Positions 50,445 through 61,249 of a stretch of DNA of 64,000 nt are shown piece after piece. Location of the stretch: positions 310,001 to 374,000 of the forward strand of contig JAZDSV010000010.1 of NCBI GenBank assembly GCA_036784855.1, read 5' to 3'. The stretch is from Aphelidium insulamus (lineage: Eukaryota > Aphelidiomycota > Aphelidea > Aphelidiaceae). The first letter of the stretch is position 1. The number at the start of each line of letters is the position of its first letter. The translations under genes and the position numbers were made by a program. Under the pieces are notes generated by a model. It was not told the origin of the DNA, did no database searches, and worked only from the letters and a program-made list of their open reading frames with translations.

Positions 50445-50930
50445 CATCCATTCCAACATATAGTGCCGCACCAACACATACCAAACAACGAAGTCCACGT
50501 GATCAGGAAAGGCGCGCCAAGGCTCATTGATCATAGCCGCGCCGCGTCTGACATTTCGACCGCCGCGTGTGCAGAAGAGACAAACATCAACCCTGCATTC
50601 CGCTGCATAATGATAGTGAAGGCAATTAAGCTAGCTAAAATTATGGTTCGGCGCCTTTCTTCAGACAAAGGATTCTGCCAAGGTTGTGACTCAAGCAATG
50701 CTGCTATCCAGGCTGCCTTTGCCGAAAACTTGGACGATCTGCGAGCGTGCTATTTAAGAGGGTTTGCGTGCGATCATCTTGTTATTCAGATAGCTGCAGA
50801 GCGGCGCGGTACCGAATGGCTGCGTCGTATGGATCGCGAGCATTAACCACGGAAGACTTGCACGCCATCAAGCAGTAGCTAAATAGCACGACTCTTCAGC
50901 CAAGTGCCGCTTTCGCCATCAAGTAGGCGA
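50445..50930 (+). pseudogene. Truncated secreted ankyrin-type gene
   Basis: From about 50445 the sequence matches ankyrin-type gene 2: the end of its signal peptide (CATTCCAACATATAGTGCCG), the MIVKAIKLAKIMVRRLSSDK helix, CDSSNAAIQAAF and CYLRGFACDHLVIQIAAERR. The frame then ends early at 50846 with EWLRRMDREH. About 60 bp later a remnant similar to the 3' end of gene 3 (CAGCCAAGTGCCGCTTTCGC) appears. The hydrophobic start of the signal peptide and most repeats are missing, so this is a deletion derivative. Confidence 0.7.
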
Positions 50931-51012
50931 CGCGTGTAGTGCCAGTACATGCAAAATCTGGCCATTTACGAATATATATTCGCCACATGCCTATAACTTA
51001 GCGTGACAGAGG

Positions 51013-52358
51013 TCACTTGCCGGTAACCACACGCCGTGCCACTCTGACAATGTCTGCAGTGGTGGGCAGCGCCAAGTCTTCGAGGTTCTTGGCGTAAGGC
51101 ATGGGCACATCGGCGCCGGTAATACGCCAGACTGGATGGTCCAGATAGTCGAATGCCTCCGATTCCATAATCTGCAAAACATTTCGTATTTGATCAGTGT
51201 CAAATCATATAAATGTAATTCACCGTACCTGGGCGCAAATCTCGCTGCCCACGCCAAATAGAGGCCAGCCGCCTTCGACGGTGACCAGGCGATTCGTCTT
51301 TTTGATGCTAGCCTTGATTGTGTCGACATCGAGCGGACGAATGCTGCGCAAATTAATCACTTCTACATCAATGCCCTCCTTGGCCAGCTGTTCCGCGGCC
51401 TCCAGACAGTGCCCGACTGGACGCGAGTGCGACACCAGGGTGATGTGTGCACCAGTTCGCTCCACTTTGGCCTTGCCCAGGGGAATGACAAAGTCGTCGC
51501 GCAGCACGGCATCGGTTGCCGGAAACGAGATACCGTACATCAGCTCGTTCTCAAGCACCACGCACGGGTTCGGGTCACGAATGCATGCCTGCCGAATTAA
51601 CATAGGTCTGATTAAATATAAACATATAAAATGTTGCTACCTTGAGGAGACCCTTGGCGTCTTCCGCGCTCCAGGGAGAAACAACTTTCAACCCGGGCAC
51701 CGAGCCGTACCATGCAGCAAAGCACTGAGAGTGCTGAGCACCGACACCGGCAGCCGCTCCGTTCGGGCCACGGAAAACTATAGGCACATCTACCACACCG
51801 CCAGACATGTACCGCGTCTTGGCCGCCGAGTTGACCACATGGTCAATAGCCTGTGAAAGTTATGAGTGGAAGGGGATACTCTCATACACATACATACATA
51901 CTATAGACATACACATGAAATGACAACTTGCCTGCATGCTAAAATTCCAAGTCATAAACTCGCAGATGGGCTTCAGCCCAGCAAGTGCCGCGCCGACCGC
52001 CAGCCCAGCGAACCCGCTCTCGGTGATGGGCGTGTCAATGACGCGCTTGGCGCCAAACTTGTCCAGCAGACCCTTGGACACCTTGTAGGCGCCATTGTAC
52101 TGCGCCACCTCCTCGCCGAGCAGGAAGACGGACTGATCGCGCTGCATCTCCTCCTCCATCGCCTGGTTGAGGGCATCGCGCACGGTGATCTACGCAGCGC
52201 ACGTCAGAGAGTTCAGGTGAAGCGCAGTGACGTGGTCACGGTGTGCGTGCATGCCAAGGGCTCACCTGAACCTGGGGCGCTGAAGCATAAGATCGACGAA
52301 GGAGGGCGGCGGAGCGGATGTGCCGTGGGACAGCCTGTCGGCACTGTGCTGTCAGCAT
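51013..52358 (-). CDS. PDHB: Pyruvate dehydrogenase E1 component subunit beta, mitochondrial
   Basis: Five exons on the minus strand: 52358..52266, 52189..51932, 51850..51641, 51588..51229 and 51171..51013, giving 359 aa, the same as human PDHB. A mitochondrial presequence ([20 protein letters not shown]) precedes [116 protein letters not shown] and the C-terminal [12 protein letters not shown]. Together with E1-alpha it decarboxylates pyruvate using thiamine diphosphate. Intron 2 has a GC donor (CAG then GCAAGT); without it the conserved SMQAID motif is lost. Other introns are GT-AG, 52-76 nt. Confidence 0.95.
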
Positions 52359-52649
52359 GTCGTCAATGAGGAATAGGAGCGGGGCGGCGCGTGTTTTGGC
52401 AGGCTGCGTGGATGGATTATCGGGCCCGGACAGTGGCTGTCGATTGTCGCGCTTGCAATGAGTCGACTGTCACACACACACAGACACAAAACACATGCAA
52501 TGGCGCCATTGTCAGCGCGCGTCTTGTCTTGGCCCGTCTAGACACCTGCTATGCCGCGTTCCTGTCACCCATTGACACATGTCATTGCGGCTATAAAAGC
52601 GGGGTATGTTGGCCGGTGTAGCGCATCAGCTCACTAACAAGCTTCCGAC
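52359..52649. promoter_or_regulatory. Divergent promoter region with TATA box
   Basis: Between the PDHB start (minus) and the Lys/Tyr repeat gene (plus). TATAAAAG at 52592-52599 lies about 50 nt before the ATG at 52650. A short (CA)n tract is near 52475. No gene is seen. Confidence 0.5.
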
Positions 52650-53670
52650 ATGAAGTACTCGACACTGTCTGCGCTTCTCTTTGTCGTTCCGGCCACAGTG
52701 TTGGCCGCTCCCACAGGTTCCGGCTCCGATGTATACGCCCCTACTTACGACATTAACCCGCCAAAGTATGACGGTAAAAAGGTTACCAAAAAGTACGGCG
52801 ACTACAAGCCCAAGCATGACGACTACAAGCCCGACTACAAGCCGAAACGCGACGACTACAAGCCCAAGCATGACGACTACAAGCCTAAACGCGACGAGTA
52901 CGATCCCAAACATGACGACTACAAGCCGAAACGAGACGACTACAAGCCCAAGCATGACGACTACAAGCCCAAACACAACGACTACAAGCCCAAGCGCGAC
53001 GAATACGAGCCCAAGCATGATGACTACAAGCCCAAGCGCGACGAATACGAGCCCAAGCATGGCGACTACAAGCCGAAGCGCGACGACTACAAGCCCAAAC
53101 ATGATGACTACAAGCCCAAGCGCGACGAATACGAGCCCAAGCATGGCGACTACAAGCCGAAGCGCGACGACTACAAGCCCAAACATGATGACTACAAGCC
53201 CAAGCGCGACGAATACGAGCCCAAGCATGATGACTACAAGCCGAAGCGCGAGGAGTACGAGCCCAAGCATGACGACTACAAGCCGAAGCGCGACGAGTAC
53301 GAGACCAAGGACGACGACTTCAAGCCACTCTACGGCGGCGGCTACATTCCCATCAAACCGCCCGTGATCTCGTTCAAGATCCAGTGCCCGAAACTACGCT
53401 GCAAAGCATTCGCCGACATCCCGGCCCTGACCAACAGTCTGATCGGCCCCAGTGGCACCGTGTGCTTGTACGGATCCAATGAGAACACTTGCTCCCTGTC
53501 GCTGGCTGGCTCCTTCTGCCGTCTGAACAATCGCTACTTTGGTCCGGACCAGGTGCTGTGCTGCACTATACTTCTCTGACACGTTGCTAATATGCGCATC
53601 ACAGGTCATCGTTGAGCCGAATGGAGAGTCGTTTGTCAAGTGCCCGCGTGAACCATACTTTTACGAGTAG
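52650..53670 (+). CDS. Secreted Lys-Tyr-Pro-Asp repeat protein, adhesive-like
   Basis: Two exons: 52650..53552 and 53605..53670, with a 52 nt GT-AG intron (phase 0; branch-like CTAAT), giving 322 aa. Signal peptide MKYSTLSALLFVVPATVLAA. Residues about 45-225 are some 26 units of seven residues, DDYKPKH / DEYEPKH / DDYKPKR, giving an alternating, highly charged Lys/Tyr/Pro/Asp chain. A globular C-terminal domain with six or more cysteines follows (CPKLRCKAF, TVCLYGSNENTC, SFCRLNNRY), and the second exon adds VIVEPNGESFVKCPREPYFYE. Repeats resemble byssal or wall glues in composition only. Translating through the intron would stop at 53579, replacing a cysteine-bearing end with LCCTILL. Confidence 0.72.
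52789..53330 (+). repeat. 21 bp tandem coding repeats
   Basis: About 26 copies of a 21 bp unit (GACGACTACAAGCCCAAGCAT and variants) in frame. Larger blocks of six units are also duplicated (around 53030-53130 and 53130-53230), showing repeat expansion by unequal exchange. Confidence 0.92.
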
Positions 53671-53790
53671 ACGGATGACTGAGTGGTGGAGAGGAGAGGT
53701 TGCGACTTGGCCGCCTTTGGAAATGACTGCTGAAATACAAATGATATGCCCACACACTTCCGCATGTATTACTCTGCAGAACCACAAGTA

Positions 53791-56298
53791 TCAAGCGTCC
53801 ATTGATAGCTTGTCGGGGCTAATTAGCAGTTGGTTGTCGGCGGCGACATTGATTTGGTCACCAAGCAATTGCCGCAGCTCTGCGTTTTCCTGCTCCAGTC
53901 CATCACACTCTTGCCACACCTCGTCGCGATGCTTGAGCAACTCGTGGTACTTGACCATGGCAGCGTACAGTTTCTACACATTTCAATAATGTTCATAAAG
54001 TACATTGTGCACAAACCTCCCAAGTCCGGAACTGCGGCCCAGATGCCAGCTCGATTAGCTGCTCCCACTTTTTCAGACCGCTTGACTCGACGGATGTTGC
54101 GGACTCGCCAAGGGACTGAGACGCTGGGGTTTTTAGCGCCGGGACAGAAATCATCTGGGCTTGGGTATCTGCTGTTTCCTCTTGTTCTTCACCTGCGGCA
54201 TCCTCATTAGATTGTTGTTGTCGCGCGACCATAAATGCCTTCATCTGCTCCATGACAGACTCTGGCGGGACAAGAGTGGCAGGTTGTGCATCTTGGCCAG
54301 CGCTGGATGCATCCCGGGTAAACAACTTGACCAGCAGTTGGATATCGGCGGCGCTGGTGATGCTGAAGGCACGGCACAGACACTCGGCCTTGACGCGGAA
54401 CTGTTCGGCAGGTGACGAGCTGTTGAGCAGCACTTTCAGCTTGCCATCCACCAGCAGGTGCCCCATCTCATCCAGTATGAGGGTGAATACTTGCTTGCTG
54501 GTGTCAGTCAGCGCCTCGGCAAGAGCATTGCCGCACAGTGCATTCCCCGTGGACCAGCCACCGCTGCTGCTACTCGCGTCCATGGACGTGGTGGTGGTGG
54601 TGGCCAGTTCAACGATGGAACTGATCGCCGACGTCTCGGCACTGCTGTTGCCGCTACTGCCCACAGAATCCGCTGAAGGTGTCAGTGTTTCGGCAAAGGT
54701 GCGCAACTCGGCCGGGTACTCCCACGTCAGCTGCAGCATCTCTTCCCACACGATGCGGTCGGCCATGGCAATCTTGTGCAGCAGTGACTTGATGTCGCCG
54801 GCGTGCATGGCCCACAGTTCCTGGTAGAGCTTCTCGTTGTTGGCGTGCACACGCGCCAGCTTGTCCTGCAGCTCCTTGTACTGCGTGGCCACCCGGCCAT
54901 AGTCGTCGCTGAGCTGCTGGTACTGCCGCTGGAACATGTCGGCCTGTTTGGCCAGCCGCTTGCGCAGCCCCGTCACAATGTCGTGCATGCGGTTGATGCG
55001 CCGCTTCTGCACGGTGACGGTGCCGCTGTTCTCGTCGTCGCGCTTCTTCAGTATCTGGAAGTTGAACTCGAGCTTCTCCATGTTGAGCTGGTAGGTGGCT
55101 TTCATCTGCTGCAGCTGCTGCGTGAGCGCCGTCACCTCGGCCTCCAGCACCGCGCGCATACTGTTCAACTCCTCGGCCTCGCGGTCACGGCCCTGATCCG
55201 CCAGCGACAGGTGCTCGTCCACGCGGTCCGGATAGCCTTCCAGGTGGCGCTGCAGCCGGTCACGTATGGCATTGGCCACCCGCTCCCAGCCGTGCCACAT
55301 CTGTTTGACGCGCGCGGCCCGCTCCATCATCATGGCGGTCTCGATAGATTTGAGCTGGTCGGCGCTTGCCTTGCGCATCTCGGCCTGCTGCCCCGACAGC
55401 CGCGTGATCAGCGTGTTGACGTCCAGGGCCTGGCGCTTCATCTCCTCCGCGTACTGCTGGTCGTGGGCGGCGATCTCGTGCTTGTAGGCGGCGGCCACCC
55501 GCTCCCGCATCGCCTCCAACTGCCGGCACTGTTCACGCTGTGCCTGCAGCTGGTCGTGCAGTCTGTACGGCGCGCCATTGGTACTGGGTGTAGCTGTGGC
55601 GGCACTGTCTGACTGTGCGGTATCTCCACCACCACGGGCCGCTATAAGAGCACCGCTGTCGGTGCGGGTCTGCGCGAGGAGCTGGATGCGCGACTGCAGC
55701 TGTGCCCGACGCGCCAGTTCCCGCTGCTGCGCCGCCTCTGCCGACTCCTTCACTCCCAGCAGTTGTGACTCCTGTGTGGTGGTGATGGTGATATGTATGA
55801 CGCTCCGATTCCATGTCTCCACACACATCTGCACCTACCTCTATCTGCTGCAGTGTCAGCTGGCTGTGTTTGCGCTGGCTGTCCACACTGCCGACGGCGG
55901 TGATGCGCTGTGTGCTGCGCGGGAACAGCTGCTGCTGCGATGGTTCCGCAGCCGCGTCCACCGCCAAGTGTTCGGCAACAGTGGCGGCGATGGCCACCGT
56001 GGACTTGGCTAGCGAATGTTACATAAGTTACATGACGGACACCCACGCGACACGAACATTTGGTGGGCAGAGTGCGTGGCGCGAGTTGTCGGCCGCCACC
56101 TAGTGCAGCAGTGGCCGTGGTGGCAGCGGTGGAGGGCGCGTTGACACGTCGCTGTGCCATCCGTTCACGACGCGCAGCAATCCGCTGCTCCGCCGACATG
56201 AACTCGATGTTGCCGGCGGCGTTGAAGGCTGCCGAACTGTTGGTGGCCGTACGTGCGCTGGCCACATTAGCCTCGGAGCTGTTGACCTGGCTGCTCAT
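53791..56298 (-). CDS. DRC1: Dynein regulatory complex subunit 1
   Basis: Four exons on the minus strand: 56298..56100, 56008..55839, 55771..54017 and 53973..53791, giving 768 aa (human 740). Coiled coil throughout, with the family signature QQLQQMKATYQLNMEKLEFN, FQILKKRDDENSGTVTVQKR and RINRMHDIVTGLRKRLAKQ, and the C-terminal VKYHELLKHRDEVWQECDGL with NAELRQLL. The N-terminus FMSAEQRIAARRERMAQRR is the conserved DRC1 start. DRC1 is an assembly scaffold of the nexin-dynein regulatory complex of motile cilia. A Ser/Thr/Gly-rich insertion lies in the C-terminal third. Introns 91, 67 and 43 nt. Confidence 0.9.
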
Positions 56299-56607
56299 CT
56301 GTGTGGTGTCTCTATGATCTGTCTCTCTATGAATGTATGGGAATGTATATCTGTGCCGTTGTCAAGGATGCTTTCAGTTGATGTCCACGCCGCTTTACAG
56401 CTGGCCTTCACACACGGTATGGCACGCAGTCACTTCACTGTGTAATAACAGCACTGTTACTCGTCTTTCCCTCGTGGCCTGTGTACTTCCATATTGTAAC
56501 AGTCGGTTGGCTGATAGTCTGCGCAGCCGCTGTCTGAGTTACAGGCTCTATCTTGTCTGTAAGAACCCTTAGGCAGAACAGCATATGAACAGTGCATATG
56601 TAATCAG
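56299..56607. other. Intergenic region
   Basis: Between the DRC1 start and kinesin stop, both on the minus strand. No gene, repeat or clear promoter element is recognised. Confidence 0.4.
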
Positions 56608-59161
56608 TCATGCAGCAGCAGAGTCTATATCAAACTTCCGTAGCAGGGCCGAGTAGAGTGCAATCTTGTCTCGTATGCAGCCACTGACCCTGTCCCGGTA
56701 CTCGGGCCAGTCGCCGTCTGCCAGCGCCAACAGATCCTCCTCTACGGCCGTGATCTGCAGACACTGCCTCAGCGACTGCATGTGCTCCTCCACCAGCTGG
56801 TTTCGCCGGACATCTGCCTCTTGCTCGTGGTTGTTACTGGAAGTAGAGACATCACCGCCATCTTGTGCACTCTGCTTGTCAGTGGGCGAGGTATCACTTG
56901 CGCGTTCTCGTTGTTGTTGCTGCTGCTGCTGCTGCTCGCTCATCAGTTGCAGCGGATCGTAGACCAGTGTGCCGGCCGACTGTTCACCGCTGGCACCGCT
57001 GCCGCCGCGAAAGTCCATCACTCGGTCCGCGTAGCGCAGAGTGTTTAGCGAGTGTTCCACATGCTCGTGCACCGGCGATATGTTGGCCATCATGACCACG
57101 GCGCGGGTATTGGGTGGAGTGGCAGTGCTTGATGTCACGGCATTCGCCGCCGGTCCTCCGATGGCGGGGAGAAATGTCTGCTGGCCGCCGCCACTACCAC
57201 TGCGGTCCCTCGGTTTAGTAGGAGTGCCGGCGGTTGATGCCGACGGCTGCAGCGAGTCGCGCAGTATCTGTGTCAGTTTGCTGGCGCGGAATGGAACGTG
57301 TCGGGCGGTCGGATCGTTCAGCGCGCGGATGCACTCCTTGAGCGCCAGCAGAGACTTGTTGATCTCGCCGCCCTCCATGCGGGTGTGGCGGTCGGCGGCA
57401 TTGGCCTCACTGGCCCGCTCCGACCCCGCCAGATCAATCAGTGAGAACTGGCCGTGCACCGGGTTGCCGGGTGCCACGGATCTCAGTGTGAACTGCAGTA
57501 TGGCGTGGCTGCGTGAACTGTGCGGGTTGGCATCGGTGGCGCCCGTGGTGCGTGCCCGCTCCCCCACCTCCATCCAGGCGTGCATATCGTCCAGTGCCAG
57601 CACCGGCACCTCCTTCAGCCCGGGCACCTGCGCCTGGCCATCCCGATCCTCCAGCACGGACACCTTGGCGCGCTTGTTGAACAGGTCGAATACGCGGCCG
57701 CTGTAGATCTCAAAGAAGCGCAGTGTCAGCATCAACTGTTGGTCCGGTGCCGCGGTGGTGCTGACAGTGGAGTCTGGCTGGCTGGCGGCCGCTCCCAGTC
57801 TGCGCTGCTGGGCATTCACCCGCAATAGCCGGTTGTGCACCGTGCCGCACAGGTAGTCAAACAGTCCCAGCACACGCTCCCCGCGCTTGTTCCCAAACAC
57901 CGTGTAACTCTTGCCGCTGCCCGTCTACATAGTGTACTTCAGTGTGGCTCATATAAGTGTACACACTACATATATATAAGAGACACTCCACAGTCCACGC
58001 ACACACCTGACCGTAAGCAAAGAACGTGGACCGACCACCCGCACGAAACATGACATCGATTAGCGGCGGCATCAGAACGCTGAATATATCTTCATTGCCG
58101 GCACGGTCATTGAACACGTGGTCGAAGCGGAACTTGTGCGTGTCAATGCACTTTGTCAGGTCCACGCGAGCTTTCGGCTCGTGCACAAACAGCTCGGCAT
58201 CGGCGCCGCTCAGTGTGGCAGCGTCCGCCGCAGCGTACTTGCCCCGCATCGTTGTAATCACGTCCAGACTGCCGGCGCCTCTCTCTGTGATGTTACATAT
58301 TGGCATCACACACACACGCATCATACACATACCAGTATCATTTAACGGCCGCTTCCGTACGCAGACCCGCAGTGCTTTTGCTTGTACGGCGCGCAACTCT
58401 GAGGTGCCGTCCAGTGCCACTGTACTCTCGTCACCCGCCACTGTACTCTCAACAGCAGCAATCTTGGAAGCGGCATCGGCATCAGCTTGCGCACGGAACC
58501 TATCAATGAGGTATCCATACGCTGCCAGATTACTTCCGATGGGGTCGTGGTTGTGTTGCTGTTGCTGCTGCTGCTGCTCCCCCAGCAACTGATCCTTGAA
58601 CTCCTTGACCTGAGCCTGGACGCGTCGCCTCTCCTCGCGCGCCTGTCTTATGGCCTGGATGCCCTGGTGTGTCTTGGATGGGGCAGTGACGGGGCTTCCC
58701 GAGATGTTGCTGCTGCTGCCACTGTTTGCAGGGGCCGGTCGTCGCGGAGTCGCGGGTGATTTGGACGCGGCTTCTCGGGACTGCTATATAGTGTGAGTGC
58801 ACTGATATCCAACTGTATCATTCAGCTTACCGACGGCGACGAAGAGGATGAGGGTGATGATCGCGGCGACGACTTTTGTGGCGACTGCTTCGCGTCTCCG
58901 CCGGAACCTGGCCTCTGTTCACGGAGCTTCTCCTGCCGCGCCTGCGAGGCCTGCATAGCGTATCAGCCGTGAGTGGATGGATGTCAAGGCAAAAAACGAC
59001 ATACCACCACCAACCTTGACAAAGTGGGCGGGTGGCCGAAACACTCGCTGTGTACTCGCGGCCGGGTCCCCACCCTTTGCCGGCGTGGATGTCGCGGTAT
59101 CAGCACCACCGCGATCATTGTCACGACGTCCAAGCAGGCTGCGCGGCAGAATGGGACTCAT
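56608..59161 (-). CDS. Kinesin-13 family motor
   Basis: Five exons on the minus strand: 59161..59015, 58950..58831, 58783..58333, 58284..58007 and 57924..56608, giving 770 aa. N-terminal Ser/Pro-rich region, a poly-Gln stretch and a basic neck (about 140-160), then an internal motor domain: RVCVRKRPLND, ELFVHEPKARVDLTK, FAYGQ/TGSGKSYTVFG (P-loop, split by intron 4), FFEIYSGRVFDLFNKRAKV, NPHSSRSHAILQ (switch I), LIDLAGSERASE (switch II), NKSLLALKECIRAL and LNTLRYADRV. The internal motor and the VHEP...VDLTK finger are typical of microtubule-depolymerising kinesin-13; the KVD tip is RVD here. Long Ser/Gly loops interrupt the motor near 560-600. Introns 64, 47, 48 and 82 nt. Confidence 0.9.
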
Positions 59162-59476
59162 ACAATCCCGACAGATATTTACAAAGCGCTTCTGTGATAT
59201 GTATGGACAAAGAGACTGTCTGTAACGATGTTTGTTCAAACGTATGATCTATATCAATCCGCGCCCGTCCGCCTGCACCGTCTGGCTGTCCAGTTGGACT
59301 TCGGTGCGTCGCGTGTATTGTAATTGATTGATTGCTAAACTCATGGCGCAATTTATTCATCTGGTTGTAAGTTACATGCATCACTAAAGAGTTTGGCTCT
59401 CGAGATTGAAAGTGCTGTGCTGATGTGGCATTGAGTAAGGTGTTGATCTGGCTGCTGCTGCTTCCACAAAAACCGT
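59162..59476. other. Intergenic region
   Basis: Promoter region of the kinesin gene and 3' flank of the next gene. No feature is recognised. Confidence 0.4.
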
Positions 59477-61249
59477 TCATATTGCAGAATATCTCGAGAC
59501 AAGTGCTCGAGCATCTTGCTTGTGGCGGTCGTCCATCTTCATCCACTTCTGGTTCATTTCTTCGTAGCATGCTGTAATTTTCGTCTCGTAATCTGCCATG
59601 ACTGCTTGAATACGCGGCTGCTGTTCGTATGGTAACGTTCTTCCTAGTGTTCGTAGTCTTCGTACTTGATAGATTAGACCGTCAAGCTGCTGCTCAAGTT
59701 GGGAATAATCACTTAGTAATTTATCCTGATCCTCTGCAGAGGTTTGTCTTGATGCCACGGCCCTTGGCGCATAATTTCTGGTGTGTGGCTCGAATGGATC
59801 TTCAGCTATGTGGCCATCGGACAGCAATTGCAGTGCAGTATCCTCAGCTTCCGTTGCTTCAACTATTTGGCTCCGCAGTTCATCAACACGACGTAGATCG
59901 ATATCGGTAGCTACTTCGGAACGAATGAAGTATTGCAAGCGTTCAAATTCTGCAATGAGCTCTGCAAGTGTTGCTTGGCTAGTCGGCAACGAGGCGGCAA
60001 CATCATCTGCGCCATTGCCAACTGTTGGAAATGACGGTCCGGCACTTGGCACTGAATACACGGTGCTCCCCCCAGCGCCTCTCGTGGCGGCGGGTTGTGC
60101 ATTGCTGGGTTCAGCTGTTCTGGCCGTTGTAGCAAATTGATACGAACGCGTGCTGGCTGCCGGATGTGCGTCACCGTCGTATTGACTGCTTGCCTCTGGT
60201 TCTTGCAACGAAAGAGCAATAGCAGCGTCAAGATCCGGATCACCTCCCGCGTGAGCCTGATTACCTTGAGCATTATGAAGTAGCAGTGCAGCAGCCTGCT
60301 CTGCCATGACCGCATCGGTTGCACTCTGCTGTTCACCAGTAGCCGCTGCAACATTATACCTTCTTAACGCATCTATGTTCAGCATGTCAGTCACGTCTTA
60401 GCGTCAAGAATGTGAATCTACTTGCCGATATATTCGTCATTTGTTGCCTGTATGTTCTTTTGAATTGTTTCAATATCGTCATATTTTTCTCGGTACCACG
60501 GAGCAACCTCTTCAAGATAAGTACGCTCCTCCACCAAGCGCACCATTTCCGCTTCGAGTAGATCCAATTTCAGCCTCGCTGGTGGTACGGAATGGCTTCC
60601 AGTAGAAAACGCAGCTTGACTGCGTTGAGCATTATAATATTGGCGTACAGCAGCCTGTGCTGCATTGGCCGCACTGGTCGCACTCGACTGTTGACCAGTA
60701 GCCGCTGCAACATTATACAATTACACTACAACGCGTAATGCATGCGCTCACCTGAAGTACTGGGAACATCGTCAAGTACTGCTTGCATAATGTCACCGTT
60801 ATCCATTGGCCACTGGAGCAAAAAGCGGAATTGGCGAACTCCGTCAGGCACAATAAATTTGATAAAGAGCAGATGATTGAATCTTCCGCGCGGTCTGAAA
60901 TATTGTTGCACGCCGTTGACTATTTTGGTTGGAATATTATCGTGCAAGTTGCGACGCTCGAATGTCATTTGCCACGGCCGCGTTGGCACATACTGCCGCA
61001 GTGTGGCATCATAAATCTGCGTAATAATTTGAGTCGTCCCGTCAACTGCCCAACGACTGCTGGCAGTATTGACGGCCACGATAACTTGTCCAGCCCTGTT
61101 ATGAACGGGGTAGAAGTAGGACTCGGCGGCTAAGAATGCATAATTCAATACGAGAATATATATACTACACCACACATACTCTCCCCCTGGGCAAACGCTC
61201 CCGACACCAGAACGCACGCTATTAGCAGCAATAATTGCGAGAGAAACAT
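59477..61249 (-). CDS. Secreted protein with UIM-like motif and duplicated exons
   Basis: Four exons on the minus strand: 61249..61180, 61129..60752, 60704..60426 and 60345..59477, giving 531 aa. Signal peptide MFLSQLLLLIACVLVSGAFA. Exon 2 encodes a beta-rich domain (about 25-150) with SYFYPVHNRAGQVIVAVNT and FRPRGRFNHLLFIKFIVPDG, and only two tyrosine-rich motifs, no cysteines seen. Exons 3 and 4 both begin with AATGxQQSAT and carry helical, coiled-coil-prone sequence; exon 4 contains DPDLDAAIALSLQEPE (277-293), a near-perfect ubiquitin-interacting motif. Introns 2 and 3 end with the same TATAATGTTGCAG, so an intron-exon block was duplicated. Intron 3 uses a GC donor (GCAAGT). Family not recognised. 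Confidence 0.68.

Noticed and set aside
52626-53270. A plus/minus conflict: a 214-codon frame on the minus strand reading as hydrophobic LVVVMLGL repeats
   Set aside because: It is the complement of the Lys/Tyr repeat; the plus strand has a TATA box, signal peptide and intron. The apparent membrane protein is an artefact of repeat complementarity.
54803-55612. A 269-codon plus-strand frame
   Set aside because: Antisense to the coiled-coil core of DRC1, which has clear family motifs.
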